In this document: positions 11,360-21,689 of the stretch, piece after piece | Layout: every line of letters starts with the position of its first letter | How positions within the stretch are numbered: position 1 is the first letter of the stretch | Assembly: GCA_015179045.1 (NCBI GenBank) | Contig: WHUZ01000009.1 | Coordinates: 620,001 to 684,000 of the forward strand | Length of the DNA: 64,000 nt | Source of the DNA: Kalaharituber pfeilii | Lineage: Eukaryota; Ascomycota; Pezizomycetes; Pezizales; Pezizaceae | Direction of reading: 5' to 3' | Program-made: the position numbers and the translations under genes | Notes under the pieces: model-generated | Seen by the model: only the letters and a program-made list of their open reading frames with translations | Database searches by the model: none | What the model was told of the DNA's origin: nothing

Positions 11360-13417
11360 TAGTTTTTGTTAGCCACATTGACATCAACCCTGCTGTCTGC
11401 CAGCAGCAGCTCCACCACCTTGTCATGCCCTTTATCTGCTACGCAATTCAGTGGTGTCCAGCCGTTTTTGTTAGCCACATTGACATCAACCCTGCCGTCT
11501 GCCAGCAGCAGCTCCACCACCTTGTCATGCCCATTCCTCGCTGCGCTATGCAGTGGTGTCCATCCATCTTGTTGAGCCACATTGATATCAACCCTGCTGT
11601 CTGCCAGCAGCAGCTCCACCACCTTGTCATGCCCATTGTTCGCTGCTGTATTCAGTGGTGTCCATCCCTCTTGTTGAGCCACATTGATATCAACCCTGCT
11701 GTCTGCCAGCAGCAGCTCCACCACCTTGTCATGCCCATTCCTCGCTGCGCTATGCAGTGGTGTCCATCCATCTTGTTGAGCCACATTGATATCAACCCTG
11801 CTGTCTGCCAGCAGCAGCTCCACCACCTTGTCATGCCCATTGTTCGCTGCTGTATTCAGTGGTGTCCATCCCTCTTGTTGAGCCACATTGATATCAACCC
11901 TGCTGTCTGCCAGCAGCAGCTCCACCACCTTGTCATGCCCATCGCTAGCTGCGCAATTCAGTGGTGTCCAGCCATATTTGTTAGTCACATTGATATCAAC
12001 CCTGCTGTCTGCCAGCAGCAGCTCCACCACCTTGTGATGCCCATTGGAAGCTGCACTATTCAGTGGTGTCCAGCCATCTTTGTTAGCTATATTAATATCA
12101 ACTCTACCGTTTGCCAGCAGCAGTGCTACCATCCTGTCCTGCCCATTTCTAGCTGTTACATGCAGTGGTGTCCTGCCATTTGAATCTCTCTCTTCTAAAT
12201 CTGTTCCTGAAGCAAGTTCGAATGGCATTCTCATCCCCATCATGAATGGCACGATGCATGGACCCCAAAGAAAACCACCTCAGTATCAATGGTCGGTGTG
12301 ATCTGCGATGATCAGCAGCTGAATGAAGCAGCATTTCAACTTGGTAGGGCTGTGAGTTCCAGAGATCAGATAAGCAAATAGGTAGCTCAAGCACTGAGAT
12401 TTCCGAAATCGAGAGATCGCCCAAGGTCATGTTTGATAGCATCGACCAGCTACAACCTCTTGTGGAGCTATTGCTAGAGAATGTAGAGTGAGAATCGTCG
12501 CCCATACCCAACTTTTGCATTCGCCTGTAAGGTCTTGAGTGTTTCAGTTCGTCTATGAACGATGGTAGCACACATCGCATGGATCGCAAGGATAATGTGC
12601 TAAGAGACGTTGCTGTAGTTCTGACTGATGAAGAGTCATCATCGTTATCGGAGACCAAGTCATCCTTAGCTGTAGATAATGGCTTCTTGAAATCGCTTTC
12701 TGCGCTTGCAACCTGGGGTTGCATATCAACTATCGTAACCTCCTTTTCATCGCTTATTGAAGGATCATAACGGCTGATAGTTGTGCGCAACTGAATTGAA
12801 ATCGCATGGTTCGATTCTAATATTTGACTAACTACTTCGTGCAACTTCCCAAGGCTTTCGGCAGCCTCTGCTGTGGTATTGCTATTTAAAGAAATTAGTT
12901 TTCTGCGTATTCTGAAAAAAATAGGCTTCTACACTTACCATTGGATAATTCCCAACATTAAGTTCAAGCTCAGCTTGTGGCGCTGCAGGTCCTCAATAAA
13001 GACTGCAACCTCTTCTTCCTTCCACAGTGCCCATTTAATCTGTTCAAATAAAAGGCTTACTTTGTTTGCTAGAGGTTGCGTGCTTCTGGAATCACTGATT
13101 CCCACAACTTCATCCAGATACTTGTCTAGATTAGAAGTGACCAAAACACATCCACTCAAGGTTGCAAGAAGGTGCTGAATAGACAACATTCTCAATCCAC
13201 TTTTGTTTGAAATTTTAGTTGTCCCGATAATAAAGAGCTGGACCTGGCAGAAGATGGCATTCATATCCTGCATTTCTTCGATGAGGCGGTTCATGGATTC
13301 TGGTGCCTGCTTGACTCGAGACCTGCAATTATAGAGGCCCTTCAGCAAACTTACAATCCTTGCTGAGGTTGCAACGAGGCCAGCAATTGATGCAGCTATA
13401 GATAGTGGATCAGACAT
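11359..13417 (-). pseudogene. Helo-like N-domain / ankyrin-repeat protein, frameshifted
   Basis: Exon 1 (13417-12939) starts MSDPLSIAASIAGLVATSAR, the hallmark of fungal Helo-like/PigL-type N-terminal domains of NLR-like and related proteins. A 57-bp intron (12938-12882) has a GTAAGT donor, a CTAAT branch site and a TAG acceptor, and joins the frames cleanly. Exon 2 gives a polar Ser/Asp-rich linker and then the start of an ankyrin region (HRAIHDGDENAIR). Near 12205-12235 the frame is lost: the ankyrin array continues in another frame (ELASGTDLEERDSNGRTPLH) with about eight 33-34 residue repeats to a TAG at 11359-11361. Family knowledge suggests a cell-death or non-self-recognition role through the N-domain, with ankyrins as sensor. 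That is inference, and as read the gene is broken. Confidence 0.8.
11366..12180 (-). repeat. 102-bp coding tandem array (ankyrin repeats)
   Basis: About eight units of 102 bp encode the motif GWTPLNxAAxxGHDKVVELL with LADSRVDIN. The central units form a 204-bp higher-order pair (an AQQEGWTPLNTAANN unit plus an AQQDGWTPLHSAARN unit) present twice with almost no nucleotide difference, indicating recent unequal exchange or conversion. The outer units are more diverged. Confidence 0.9.
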
Positions 13418-14097
13418 TCTTGTTGATATACTGTTGGATGTAGATAGTCAAGTGAATGCTGGTAGAGGGAGTGTGACTAGCCCTGCAGCGAATTAGTTTA
13501 TGAAACTCCAACACTGGAAATGAGAAGGTTAACCTGTTGTAATAATATTGTTATGAAGCAGTTTCTAAGTAGTGTTTGTTCTGTTGTGAATCTCAACCCT
13601 GTGAGGACGGCCCATACGACTAATAGTCGAACTATTATAAAACTATTTTGAGACCGGTCAGCTAGTAATCCTACTATTCGCCACCAACTCAAATGCCCTC
13701 TGTTGTCTCGCCTGATTCTCTTTGACTAATGGAGCGGCCAGCAGCCTCTTGTCTCGGTTTTTTTTGGCTGTCTTGAAAGGTGCTGATTATTTCAATTGGT
13801 TGCGAAGCGACGAAAAGCCGAGGCGCAGCTGGGCTGTTGACAACTATCTATTTTTCAACATTATAGGACAGTATCATTAGCGGAGCCGGTATAATGATAT
13901 CAGGCTCGTACTCGTAACCCCCATGAATTATTGCACGCTGCATGCAAGCTGCATACCGTGCAGTAGCCAGTTCGAATGTAAATACGATATGTGTCCAACT
14001 CAGCACTCGAGTATGCTACAAATTCAGAATTCAGAGATGCGCTCGTGGTATTATAGAGATTCATGCAGTAAGAATATCTAATTAATATACCGACAGC

Positions 14098-15136
14098 ATG
14101 GAGACGCCGGCAAGATCTGGACTGAAGACGCATGAGGCAACTCATGCAGAGCGCATTGAAATGCATACTCTCCGCTATCAAGTTGGATGGAGTTATAAGA
14201 AAATAGCCGAAGAGATGGAATTCCACCGAACCACAGTTGCTCGAATATGCGGACAGCCTCAGACTCCAAGCAAACGTAAGCAGCGAGGACGACATTGAAA
14301 AATTACTACTCCACAACGACATAACAAGTAGCTGTTGCTACTCGCGATTCAGTCTGTCGCAGACTGACATTCTCAGAAGTTGCAGAGAGAGCTGAAATTC
14401 AAGCATGTGAACGAGTATTAAAGGAGGCATTTGCAAAGGAGGGCTATTTTCGAAGAGTTGCATGACGTAAACCATTTCTAGATGCTGAGAAAAAGGCTAG
14501 AAGATTGGCATGGGCTATGGCGCACATCTTGACTGGACAATTGAGATGTGCAGAGAACTCATTTAGACAGATGAATCATATATTTGATTGAATGGAAGAG
14601 CTGGCTGAATATGGGTTACTCGATAATTAAATGAAGAATATCATGAAGATTGTCTGTGGAGCTGCTGATGGTTCTACAAGTGAAGTTGTTGTTTGGCAGA
14701 AGAATGGTTAAGGGAATATCACATCAGGGTCATATTGTACACATGACCTTCGTCCTGTCTTACGTCCATACTGGTTTGAGTAAAGTTGTCGAGGAAAATG
14801 GTTGACAGTCATGGAGAATGGTGCTTCTGCTCATACTGCAAAGGCAACTCAAGTAGTACAAAAGGAATTTGGAATGGAATCACTGCCATGGGTAGCAAGT
14901 TCACCAGATCTCAATCCTATTGAGGATATCTAGAGAGTGATCGAGGCAAGGATAAGCAAACATCAAGATAGAGCTACTACAGCTGAGGGGTTATTTTTTT
15001 TTTTTTTTGTCACGTTACCCCACTTGCAGCTGTTCGCCATGGCAGGGCACAGCAGAGGGGGTATGTCAACAGATTCAGGAGGAATGGCAGAAGAAAAAGT
15101 CGGAGGAGGTTTTCAAGCTTGTAGAAAGTATGCCTG
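14098..15136 (+). pseudogene. Tc1/mariner transposase relic
   Basis: The first 66 codons from the ATG at 14098 are open and encode a helix-turn-helix region (KKIAEEMEFHRTTVARI). Further on, stops break the frame, but TDESYI (14567-14584), MENGASAHTA (near 14811) and SPDLNPIEDI (14901-14930) can be read. The last two are the second Asp region and the acidic end of the catalytic triad region. Two Trp codons expected before TDES and after EDI are TAG, and other stops fit C-to-T changes, so repeat-induced point mutation is a reasonable inference. A micro-insertion interrupts the C-terminal end. Not functional. Confidence 0.85.
14995..15049 (-). mobile_element. Family B micro-retroinsertion (B2)
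   Basis: 55 bp: poly(T) then the complement of the LINE 3' terminus, starting on the minus strand at TGCCCTGCCATGGCG. The flanks CAGCTGAGGGGTTAT (14980-14994) and CAGCAGAGGGGGTAT (15050-15064) match at 13 of 15 positions, an aged target duplication. It is inserted in the transposase relic. Confidence 0.75.
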
Positions 15137-15717
15137 AGTGAGTTAGAGGTATAATTGCTGCCAACGGCGGCCACACAAAATTTAATTTACATTCAGACTG
15201 GCTACTGCACCGTATGCAGTGTGCATGCAGCGTGCAATAATTCAAGGGGGTTACGAGTATTATCCAGCCAGGTGCTACTATGATAACTTCACACTGTAGA
15301 TTTACCAGATATGGGTCTAGTAACAAAATGGCCAAATCATTATCTTTGTCAAGGCTGGTTGCACAAGGGGGATAGTGCAACATTTACGCTATCCCAAGGC
15401 TCCGTTGCAACAGTAGCCACGGCATTGGTTAACAGCCAGCTAGGCTACCGAGTAGCATGAATACCTAAGCTGTACTTTTGTTGAAAAAATCAAAAATTAA
15501 AAACAAAAATCAAAAACAGGCTGCTCCGATTCTAATAGAGATTAATCATATGGAACGAGCATTTCAGCACAACCTTTAGGATGCTGCTAGACAGCTTTTC
15601 ATCCAACCGGGGCACTCATGAAATTCTGTACACTTCTACTGCCGCTTGTTGTCACGTCGCTCATTACTACGGCAGTAGAACAAACCACCCCGCTTTTCGT
15701 TCCTTGTTCAGATAATA

Positions 15718-15806
15718 CAGTGACCAGTTAAAAGTCTTGGGGATTAGGCTTGCATGATCACTTACCCCAATATTGCCTAATCCCCAAGACTTTTTGCGGG
15801 TCACTG
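15718..15806. mobile_element. 89-bp MITE, CAGTGACC ends
   Basis: Nearly the whole element is inverted repeat: CAGTGACC, then AAAGTCTTGGGGATTAGGC and its complement, around a short spacer. TA flanks both sides (15716-15717 and 15807-15808). CAGT termini with a TA target resemble the pogo/Fot1 group. Confidence 0.8.
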
Positions 15807-15812
15807 TAGATA

Positions 15813-16234
15813 CAGTTTTCCCTTGCTATACCGGATCTGTAAAATCTGGCCTTTTTCGTCCGGTATAGCAAGGTTCCGTTATAGAATAAAATGCTTGGCA
15901 AAACAGAATAGGGATGGGCAGCAAAATTAATGTAATTGGGAACAACGACAGCCTAATTTTATTATGTAATGTTAAGTTTAGTAAGCATCTGAAGGTGAAT
16001 GCAATGTGGGATAGTCAAAATTGGACGTATCAGTGTTAGTGTATCCGGTATAGCAAATATTATTTGTATGGAGACAGGGGGGTAAGTGCCTGGCAGTTCC
16101 TGTCCGGTCCGGTATTCTTAGTGCGTCCGGTATAGCAAGAGGGTTTTGTATGGGAGCGGGATGTAGCAACCTGAGAGTATCCGGTATAGCAAGGTTTCCG
16201 GTACAACGAGGTCCGGTATAGCAAGGGAAAACTG
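15813..16234. mobile_element. Pogo-like MITE with repeated TCCGGTATAGCAA motif
   Basis: Ends CAGTTTTCCCTTGCTATACC and its complement, with TA flanks (15811-15812 and 16235-16236). TCCGGTATAGCAA recurs at least five times inside (near 15861, 16046, 16128, 16180 and 16212), as expected for subterminal transposase-binding sites. It begins four bases after the TA of the 89-bp MITE. No coding frame. Confidence 0.75.
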
Positions 16235-16239
16235 TAACT

Positions 16240-17800
16240 TCCCCTCCTCTTGTACCAAGCCCCCCACCCCCGCCCTCCTGCAGCTGCTCATACAGCCTGT
16301 ACTCCGTACTTTACAGTAAAGCCATCAACGAATTGACACTTGCATGGCATACATTTGGCGGCTGCAGCTAACACAATTGTCACAAGTTTGACACAGGCAC
16401 TGTTTTTCTGGAGAACTAAGTGGTAACCTTGCGTACCTAAGACGTCCATGATATAAATGGCATCAAAGCGGTTGGCAAAAATAACTGCTTAGTTACCTTC
16501 ATTTTACTGTGGATTCCGATAGCGTCTTGGCCTCATGCTGATTTACCCAACTCGACAGATAATATTTGGCTCAAAGTTAATGACTATTTTTTGCTTTTTT
16601 GGGCAATTGGATGTATGATTTAGACCGAAAGCAACAGTATAAGATAGACAGATAGTATCAACTACTGCCTTTCGATGGACCGGAGCGGTGAAAACTTGCG
16701 GAACGAAAATACGACTAAATGCGGGTGCAAGTGCGAAAGTGTGCGAAAAGGAGAGAAGAGAAAGGTTGTTCATTGTATGTGCTACAGTACAGAGAGTCTA
16801 TATATACGATATCGCCTCACGTGCTGCCCTTATCCCACGTGCCTTCATGCCAAGCTTACTTTCACTGCCGTCACCATAAGGGGTTCAACGGCTCTTCCAG
16901 ACAGTACCCTAATGTTCTCAGAATCTGGTATCTCCACAAGAGCCTCACAATTCAGCGCCCCCACTCCAGATTCTCAGACATCTACACTATTCTCCATCAA
17001 CTCCCGAATTCTGTAGAAGCTTCTCAAACCCCTCCGAGATGCTTCAAGCTTCTATCACTTGAGTCTTCAAATAAATTCAAGTGATCCTCAGCTCACGCCT
17101 CACCTTCTCGAGCTTCTCGCTCAATGTCAACTATATGTTAGCACTTAGTACCTAAGGGTCCTATACCATTATTACCTGCACACCCTTCTATTAAAAACTT
17201 GAAAAGTAGGAACCGGTGAGACTCAGCGAAGTGAATTCTTGAGTCAGGCAGACCCATAATCATGAAAACAAAAACCCAAAGTGATTGAAAGTAGAGGGTA
17301 TAGCAAAAAGCAAAAAAGGCAATGGGCTCAGATATAAGCAGACACTGAAACAAAGCGAAACAGAACTTCTCAGGAATAAATGGAGCAAATGAATGCTTAT
17401 ATTTTATCTACGTTTCCATGACCCCCCCCCCTCCCCTACTGGCCATGAATCCATGTTTCCTACTGACGAACCCTAGCTAGCTGTCAGCTGCAAATGCTTC
17501 TTGGTGCCAAGATCTTGGAGTTAGTGTAAGAGTCCGGTAGAGTATGAAAAGAGAACTTTTTGAAGATGAAACGGAAGTTGGAATTCCATCCATGTAGATA
17601 AATCAGAGCATCCCAATATGAAGAGCAAGTTGTAAATAAAATCTTTCTATTCAATCCTCTTTAAGATTCCAGTACACACACTTATACATTTCCAAAATCT
17701 CCATTTCCAACCTCCAGGGAACCCTCTCTTTCCAAACTTTGGCGAAGCCTCCATACTCCACCCCTAGTCCTGACAACTCTTCACTTTCTGCCACAGTTAC
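16240..17800. other. Stretch without a confident gene
   Basis: Short overlapping frames at 16675-17084 have no recognisable domain. A C-run occurs near 17423. Nothing else supported. Confidence 0.3.
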
Positions 17801-17805
17801 CTTCA

Positions 17806-17902
17806 TGACAGGGCGGCATGCGAGTAATGACCAAAAAAAAAAACAATTAAAAAAATTAAAAAATAAAAAAATAAAAATAAAAATAAAATAAAAAATAAAT
17901 AA
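17806..17902 (+). mobile_element. Family A insertion truncated at the hairpin loop (A3)
   Basis: Starts at AGGGCGGCATGCGAGTAATG, i.e. only the 3' arm of the hairpin, followed by about 70 bases of A-rich tail with interspersed T and C. No target duplication was recognised. The left limit is set by loss of similarity. Confidence 0.6.
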
Positions 17903-18705
17903 ACTGCTGATAACCATTATTATATTGGTTCATTAGGGTATTATCTAAAAACATACGACAGAGCCAGCAGGCTCAATTGCCGAAAAGGGAAAAACGCAAA
18001 GTTTTATCTAAAGCTCCGACAAGAGAAGAGAAGAGAATTCTGCTGAAGACGTAGAACTGATGTTCGCATCTTAGGTGTCAGATAATAAGCAAGTACATGT
18101 TCCTATATGTGATAACGAGATTATCAAGCATCTACTTCATGTACATATTAAATGAATCAAGTATCTAGCGTGCATGGTAAGAGCTTGTTGCAATCTAACA
18201 CTTCTACTATGTAGATCCAGAAGAACATGCATTCTGCGGAGCTTTTGGAGATCACGTTACTCCGTACTTGAGACCTATCCAGATGTAGCAGCTTGTCCGC
18301 TAACAGAACCAACTCGGTATTTAAACAATGTGTAAGTACTCTATTAAGCTAACTTCCAAGGATCTTTCGCTACGCAATCGCTTTTCGGCTCGTTCTTCCG
18401 GTCAGTTGCCTATAATGTCACTCATACAGCCTGTTATCCGGTTTCGGTACCGGTATTGGCTAGTTTCATTTATCCGATCGCAGTTTAGTCTCGGCGTGTC
18501 GTTATAAGAATGTCGAACAAGTCAACCGGGGTATACGGGTCCTGAAGTATTATCACCTCCGACATATGGCATATCTGCATAGCCAGCACATCAGCTTTTT
18601 GTCAATTTTAATGTATCTGGAAGGACTTTGAAATGCAGGGGGTAGTTCAATCTAACTGACCACGGAGTATATAGAGATGTAGTCTCATGCCAATAGAGAT
18701 GTGAG

Positions 18706-18708
<3 letters not shown>

Positions 18709-18744
<36 letters not shown>

Positions 18745-18860
18745 ATCATTACTCGCACGCCGCCCTATGGGCTATGGCGAGGTAAGGGACATAGGAGATA
18801 ATGGGAAGCAAACTGTGATAAATAATATGACCTGTCTTCTCTCGGACATAGAGTAGGAAA
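18709..18860 (-). mobile_element. Family A retroinsertion, longer copy (A4), 14-bp TSD
   Basis: A run of more than 30 T, the complement of the family A hairpin, then about 80 bp of upstream parent sequence. AGAGATGTGAGGTA flanks exactly at 18695-18708 and 18861-18874. The block ACATAGGAGATA next to the hairpin matches copy A2. Confidence 0.9.
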
Positions 18861-18879
18861 AGAGATGTGAGGTAGGAAG

Positions 18880-20350
18880 GTATGATGTTTGCAGTTGGAG
18901 AGTTTTCGGAATTCACTAGATTTCAGAAATGTTGTGGAATATTTAGAACTTCCCAATTTGGATTCATGGAGTGGCAGCAGTAGGTGAGGAACTGTTATGC
19001 TACTGACTACCGTTCCCGCAGGGTCGCCTTACACATGGTAACCGGCCGGTACTAGCGCAGTACTTCAAGTGCAGTAGCATGCAAACCTAAATCTACCAGC
19101 TCAAAACCTCCATGCGTGTTCCAAATAGACCCCACGAATTCCGCTCACTCATCGAATTACTTAAGCTACTCTGGCACAAGCCTGCCTCTCCCTGCTATGG
19201 AATTCGCTTTGTGATCTTTAAACCTCACAAAATTCTGTGCGGAAAATTCCCGAATCAGGTCCATGCGCTACCATAGATCACGTTTTCCCCAAGATCCTTT
19301 CGTGCGCGAAATTTACCCCGTCGATGACGGGTGAGAACTTAGATCATGAAAATGTAATGCATAGTAGGCGGTCTGTCAATTGCTGCAAGTTTGGACAATC
19401 GAGTTCATCGTGGGTACTTGGTTACACAAGCAGCAGAGACGGAGATGGATGCAGGACCATGCTTAAAGCCCGTGCCCATGAAGGGCGATGGTTGTTTGGC
19501 CACTATCGCCCAGTGATGTTTTCGATTTTATTTGTTGCAATCACTTTCACGCTCGCGTGAAAGGCCTTCAAAATCCCATTCCGTTTGAGTGTATTTGCAT
19601 CAACGATATCAATCTATACTACTAGCAGTATTAAACTTGGGCAACACTGCAACAATGATTGATTTAAAAAAAACTTGTAAGTGTCAGTAGTGTGCAACTG
19701 CTATATTCAGATTGCTTACTAGCTTAGTGTTGCCCCAATAGCATGATATCCCTAATATAAGATACTCCGCCTGCTTAAGTTTACTATTTAACTGCTTCAC
19801 ACTCGGTCGCGGTAATGAAATAATCCTTCATCTACACATTCTGACAGTCTTCAAGTCTAGCATATTCCCAACCGATATTGGCACTAACAGGCGTTATACT
19901 TACATATTATGCTTGACCACGGTCTTACCCTTACTAGCGCCAGATATAACCGGGAATAAAACACCGATTTCCGAAGAGCTAAGTCTAGGTTCATCGCATA
20001 CTCCAAGCTTCCAAGGGAATCAAGCCTAGGTACGCCGATATCTCTTCTTTCACCACCATAGCAGCGGCCGGCAGCTGGTATAGTCAGTTTCCCCATTAAT
20101 GATGCGGCCATGGATACTTGCGAACTAGCCGTACCCTAAACCAAAGGAACGCCCAGAGAACATTCTGCTTAATTAGTGCCTGCGGCTACAAGGCATGGCT
20201 CCTGCTGTTGTAGGTGTCCATTCTTCCTCGAGCGAACAGTATGTGTACATCATATCTAACCTATAGTAACCTTACCAGCTCTATAAATCAAAGCACTCTC
20301 CTCCTTTCCTCCCGAGTTCTGTACCTCGCTTCAGTAAGCCCGCTAGATCC
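18880..20350. other. Stretch without a confident gene
   Basis: A 107-codon plus frame at 19237-19560 has no recognised domain. The last 100 bases before 20360 are the likely promoter of the esterase relic. Confidence 0.3.
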
Positions 20351-20359
20351 AACCTGACC

Positions 20360-21442
20360 ATGAAGTTCTTGTCTGCGCTTCTTCTTGCGGCCTCGTTGCA
20401 GTTATTGACCATTTAGGCAACAACAAAGATTATGCCACTTGGAGACAGCATCACTGGATCACCTGTAGGTGCCTATGTCCAAATTCATTTTCTGCCGTTC
20501 AACTTGCCATCTCGGATCTCTCTAATTCAGTTCTTGCTAACGCAATTGACATCACTAGGGCTGCTGGCGAGCCCTCCTCTGGAACCAACTCCAAACTGCC
20601 GGCTACATTGATATCGACTTTGTCGGCACACTCCCCCCGCAAGGCTGCGGTGTTGCGCACGACGGCGACAATGAAGGGCACGGCGGCTTCCTGGCCATCA
20701 ACATAGCGGACCAGAACCAGCTTGTTGGGTGGCTTGCGGCTACCAACCCAAACATCGTGATGATGCATCTGGGCACGAATGATGCCTGGAGTAACAGGGG
20801 TACTACCGCCATCATCGCAGCGTTCAGTAAGTTGGTGGACCAGATGAGGACAAATAATCCCAACATGAAAATTTTAGTTCGTAGTACAGCTTCTATTATA
20901 CCGCGACGCTTGCATTTGCTCGCGTTCGCGTCCTCTGCGACCTGGCGCCGTCAATGAGTCTGTAATGCTAACGCCACGGTTCTGGCCTGTACACAGGTCG
21001 CAAAAATCATTCCTATGAACCCCTCGATGTGTACCGAATGTGGCCAACGTGTTGTCAATCTAAATGCCGCACTCGACAGCTGGGCCGCAAGCAAGGCCAC
21101 GAGTACATCCCCTATCACTGTTGTCGACCAATTTACCGGCTTCAGCACCGCCACAGACACCTACGATGGCGTACACCCAACAGCGCTGGTGACCAGAAAA
21201 TTGCAAGCAAGTGGTTCGCACCGCTTGCTGCCGCTATCAGCAGCAGGTCCAACCCTGGACGAACAAGCTCAACCTCCAGCACGCGTACAACGACGTCAAG
21301 CGTCGCAACGAACCCAACAAGCGCAGTGGTGCCGGCATGGGGGCAATGTGGCGGGCAGGGATGGACCGGGGGTAGTACGTGCGTGAGTGGGTATACCTGC
21401 AAGTACACCAACCAGTGGTACTCGCAGTGTGTGCATGTGTAA
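20360..21442 (+). pseudogene. CE3-type SGNH esterase with C-terminal CBM1, broken
   Basis: ATG at 20360 opens a signal peptide (MKFLSALLLAASLQLLTI) that hits TAG at 20414, where CAG (Gln) is likely original. Reading on gives the SGNH block MPLGDSITGSP with the nucleophile Ser, then GCWRALLW, VGTLPPQGCGV, DGDNEGHGGF, the block HLGTNDAWSN and the Asp/His block YDGVHP. Intron 1 is 20465-20558 (GTAGGT, GCTAAC, CTAG) and intron 2 is 20877-20996 (GTTCGT, GCTAACG, ACAG); both restore phase. After YDGVHP one base is missing near 21180, and the next frame gives [20 protein letters not shown], a Ser/Thr linker and a family 1 cellulose-binding module ([15 protein letters not shown]...YSQC). The family deacetylates xylan outside the cell. 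With a stop and a frameshift it is probably dead. Confidence 0.88.
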
Positions 21443-21650
21443 GTGTACTGAAACATCCGCATAACCTCTGCTTCACCGTTTTGTTCATCACTGCGGAGCT
21501 GGTCCACTGCCGCATTAAATCTCCCGAAATTGGACATGTTGAAGTCTCAAAGGTTTTGTTAGCGTTTGTTAGATAAGCATGGGAGACTTGCAGTGTTTCT
21601 AGCTCGATGGAAGGAAGTGAGAGTGAGATGGTGAGAAGGATCGTTTTGCT

Positions 21651-21652
<2 letters not shown>

Positions 21653-21685
<33 letters not shown>
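21653..21685. repeat. Poly(T) run
   Basis: About 33 T in a row. The sequence to its right matches neither family A nor family B, so I cannot assign it to a retroinsertion. Confidence 0.7.
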
Positions 21686-21686
<1 letters not shown>

Positions 21687-21689
21687 AAT

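Larger units (their letters stand above)
13911..15257 (+). mobile_element. Tc1/mariner-type DNA transposon, decayed
   Basis: A 1.35-kb element with inverted ends of about 73 bp starting CTCGTAACCCCC, flanked by TA (13909-13910 and 15258-15259). It contains a degenerate transposase and, within that, a 55-bp family B micro-insertion (14995-15049). The length minus this insertion is typical for the superfamily. Confidence 0.85.

Noticed and set aside
11260..12183. 307-codon plus-strand ORF across the ankyrin array
   Set aside because: It is the opposite-strand shadow of the 102-bp ankyrin repeats; the minus strand gives clear ankyrin motifs.
21653..21685. Poly(T) run as another micro-retroinsertion
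   Set aside because: The adjoining sequence matches neither family A nor B and no flanking duplication is seen.
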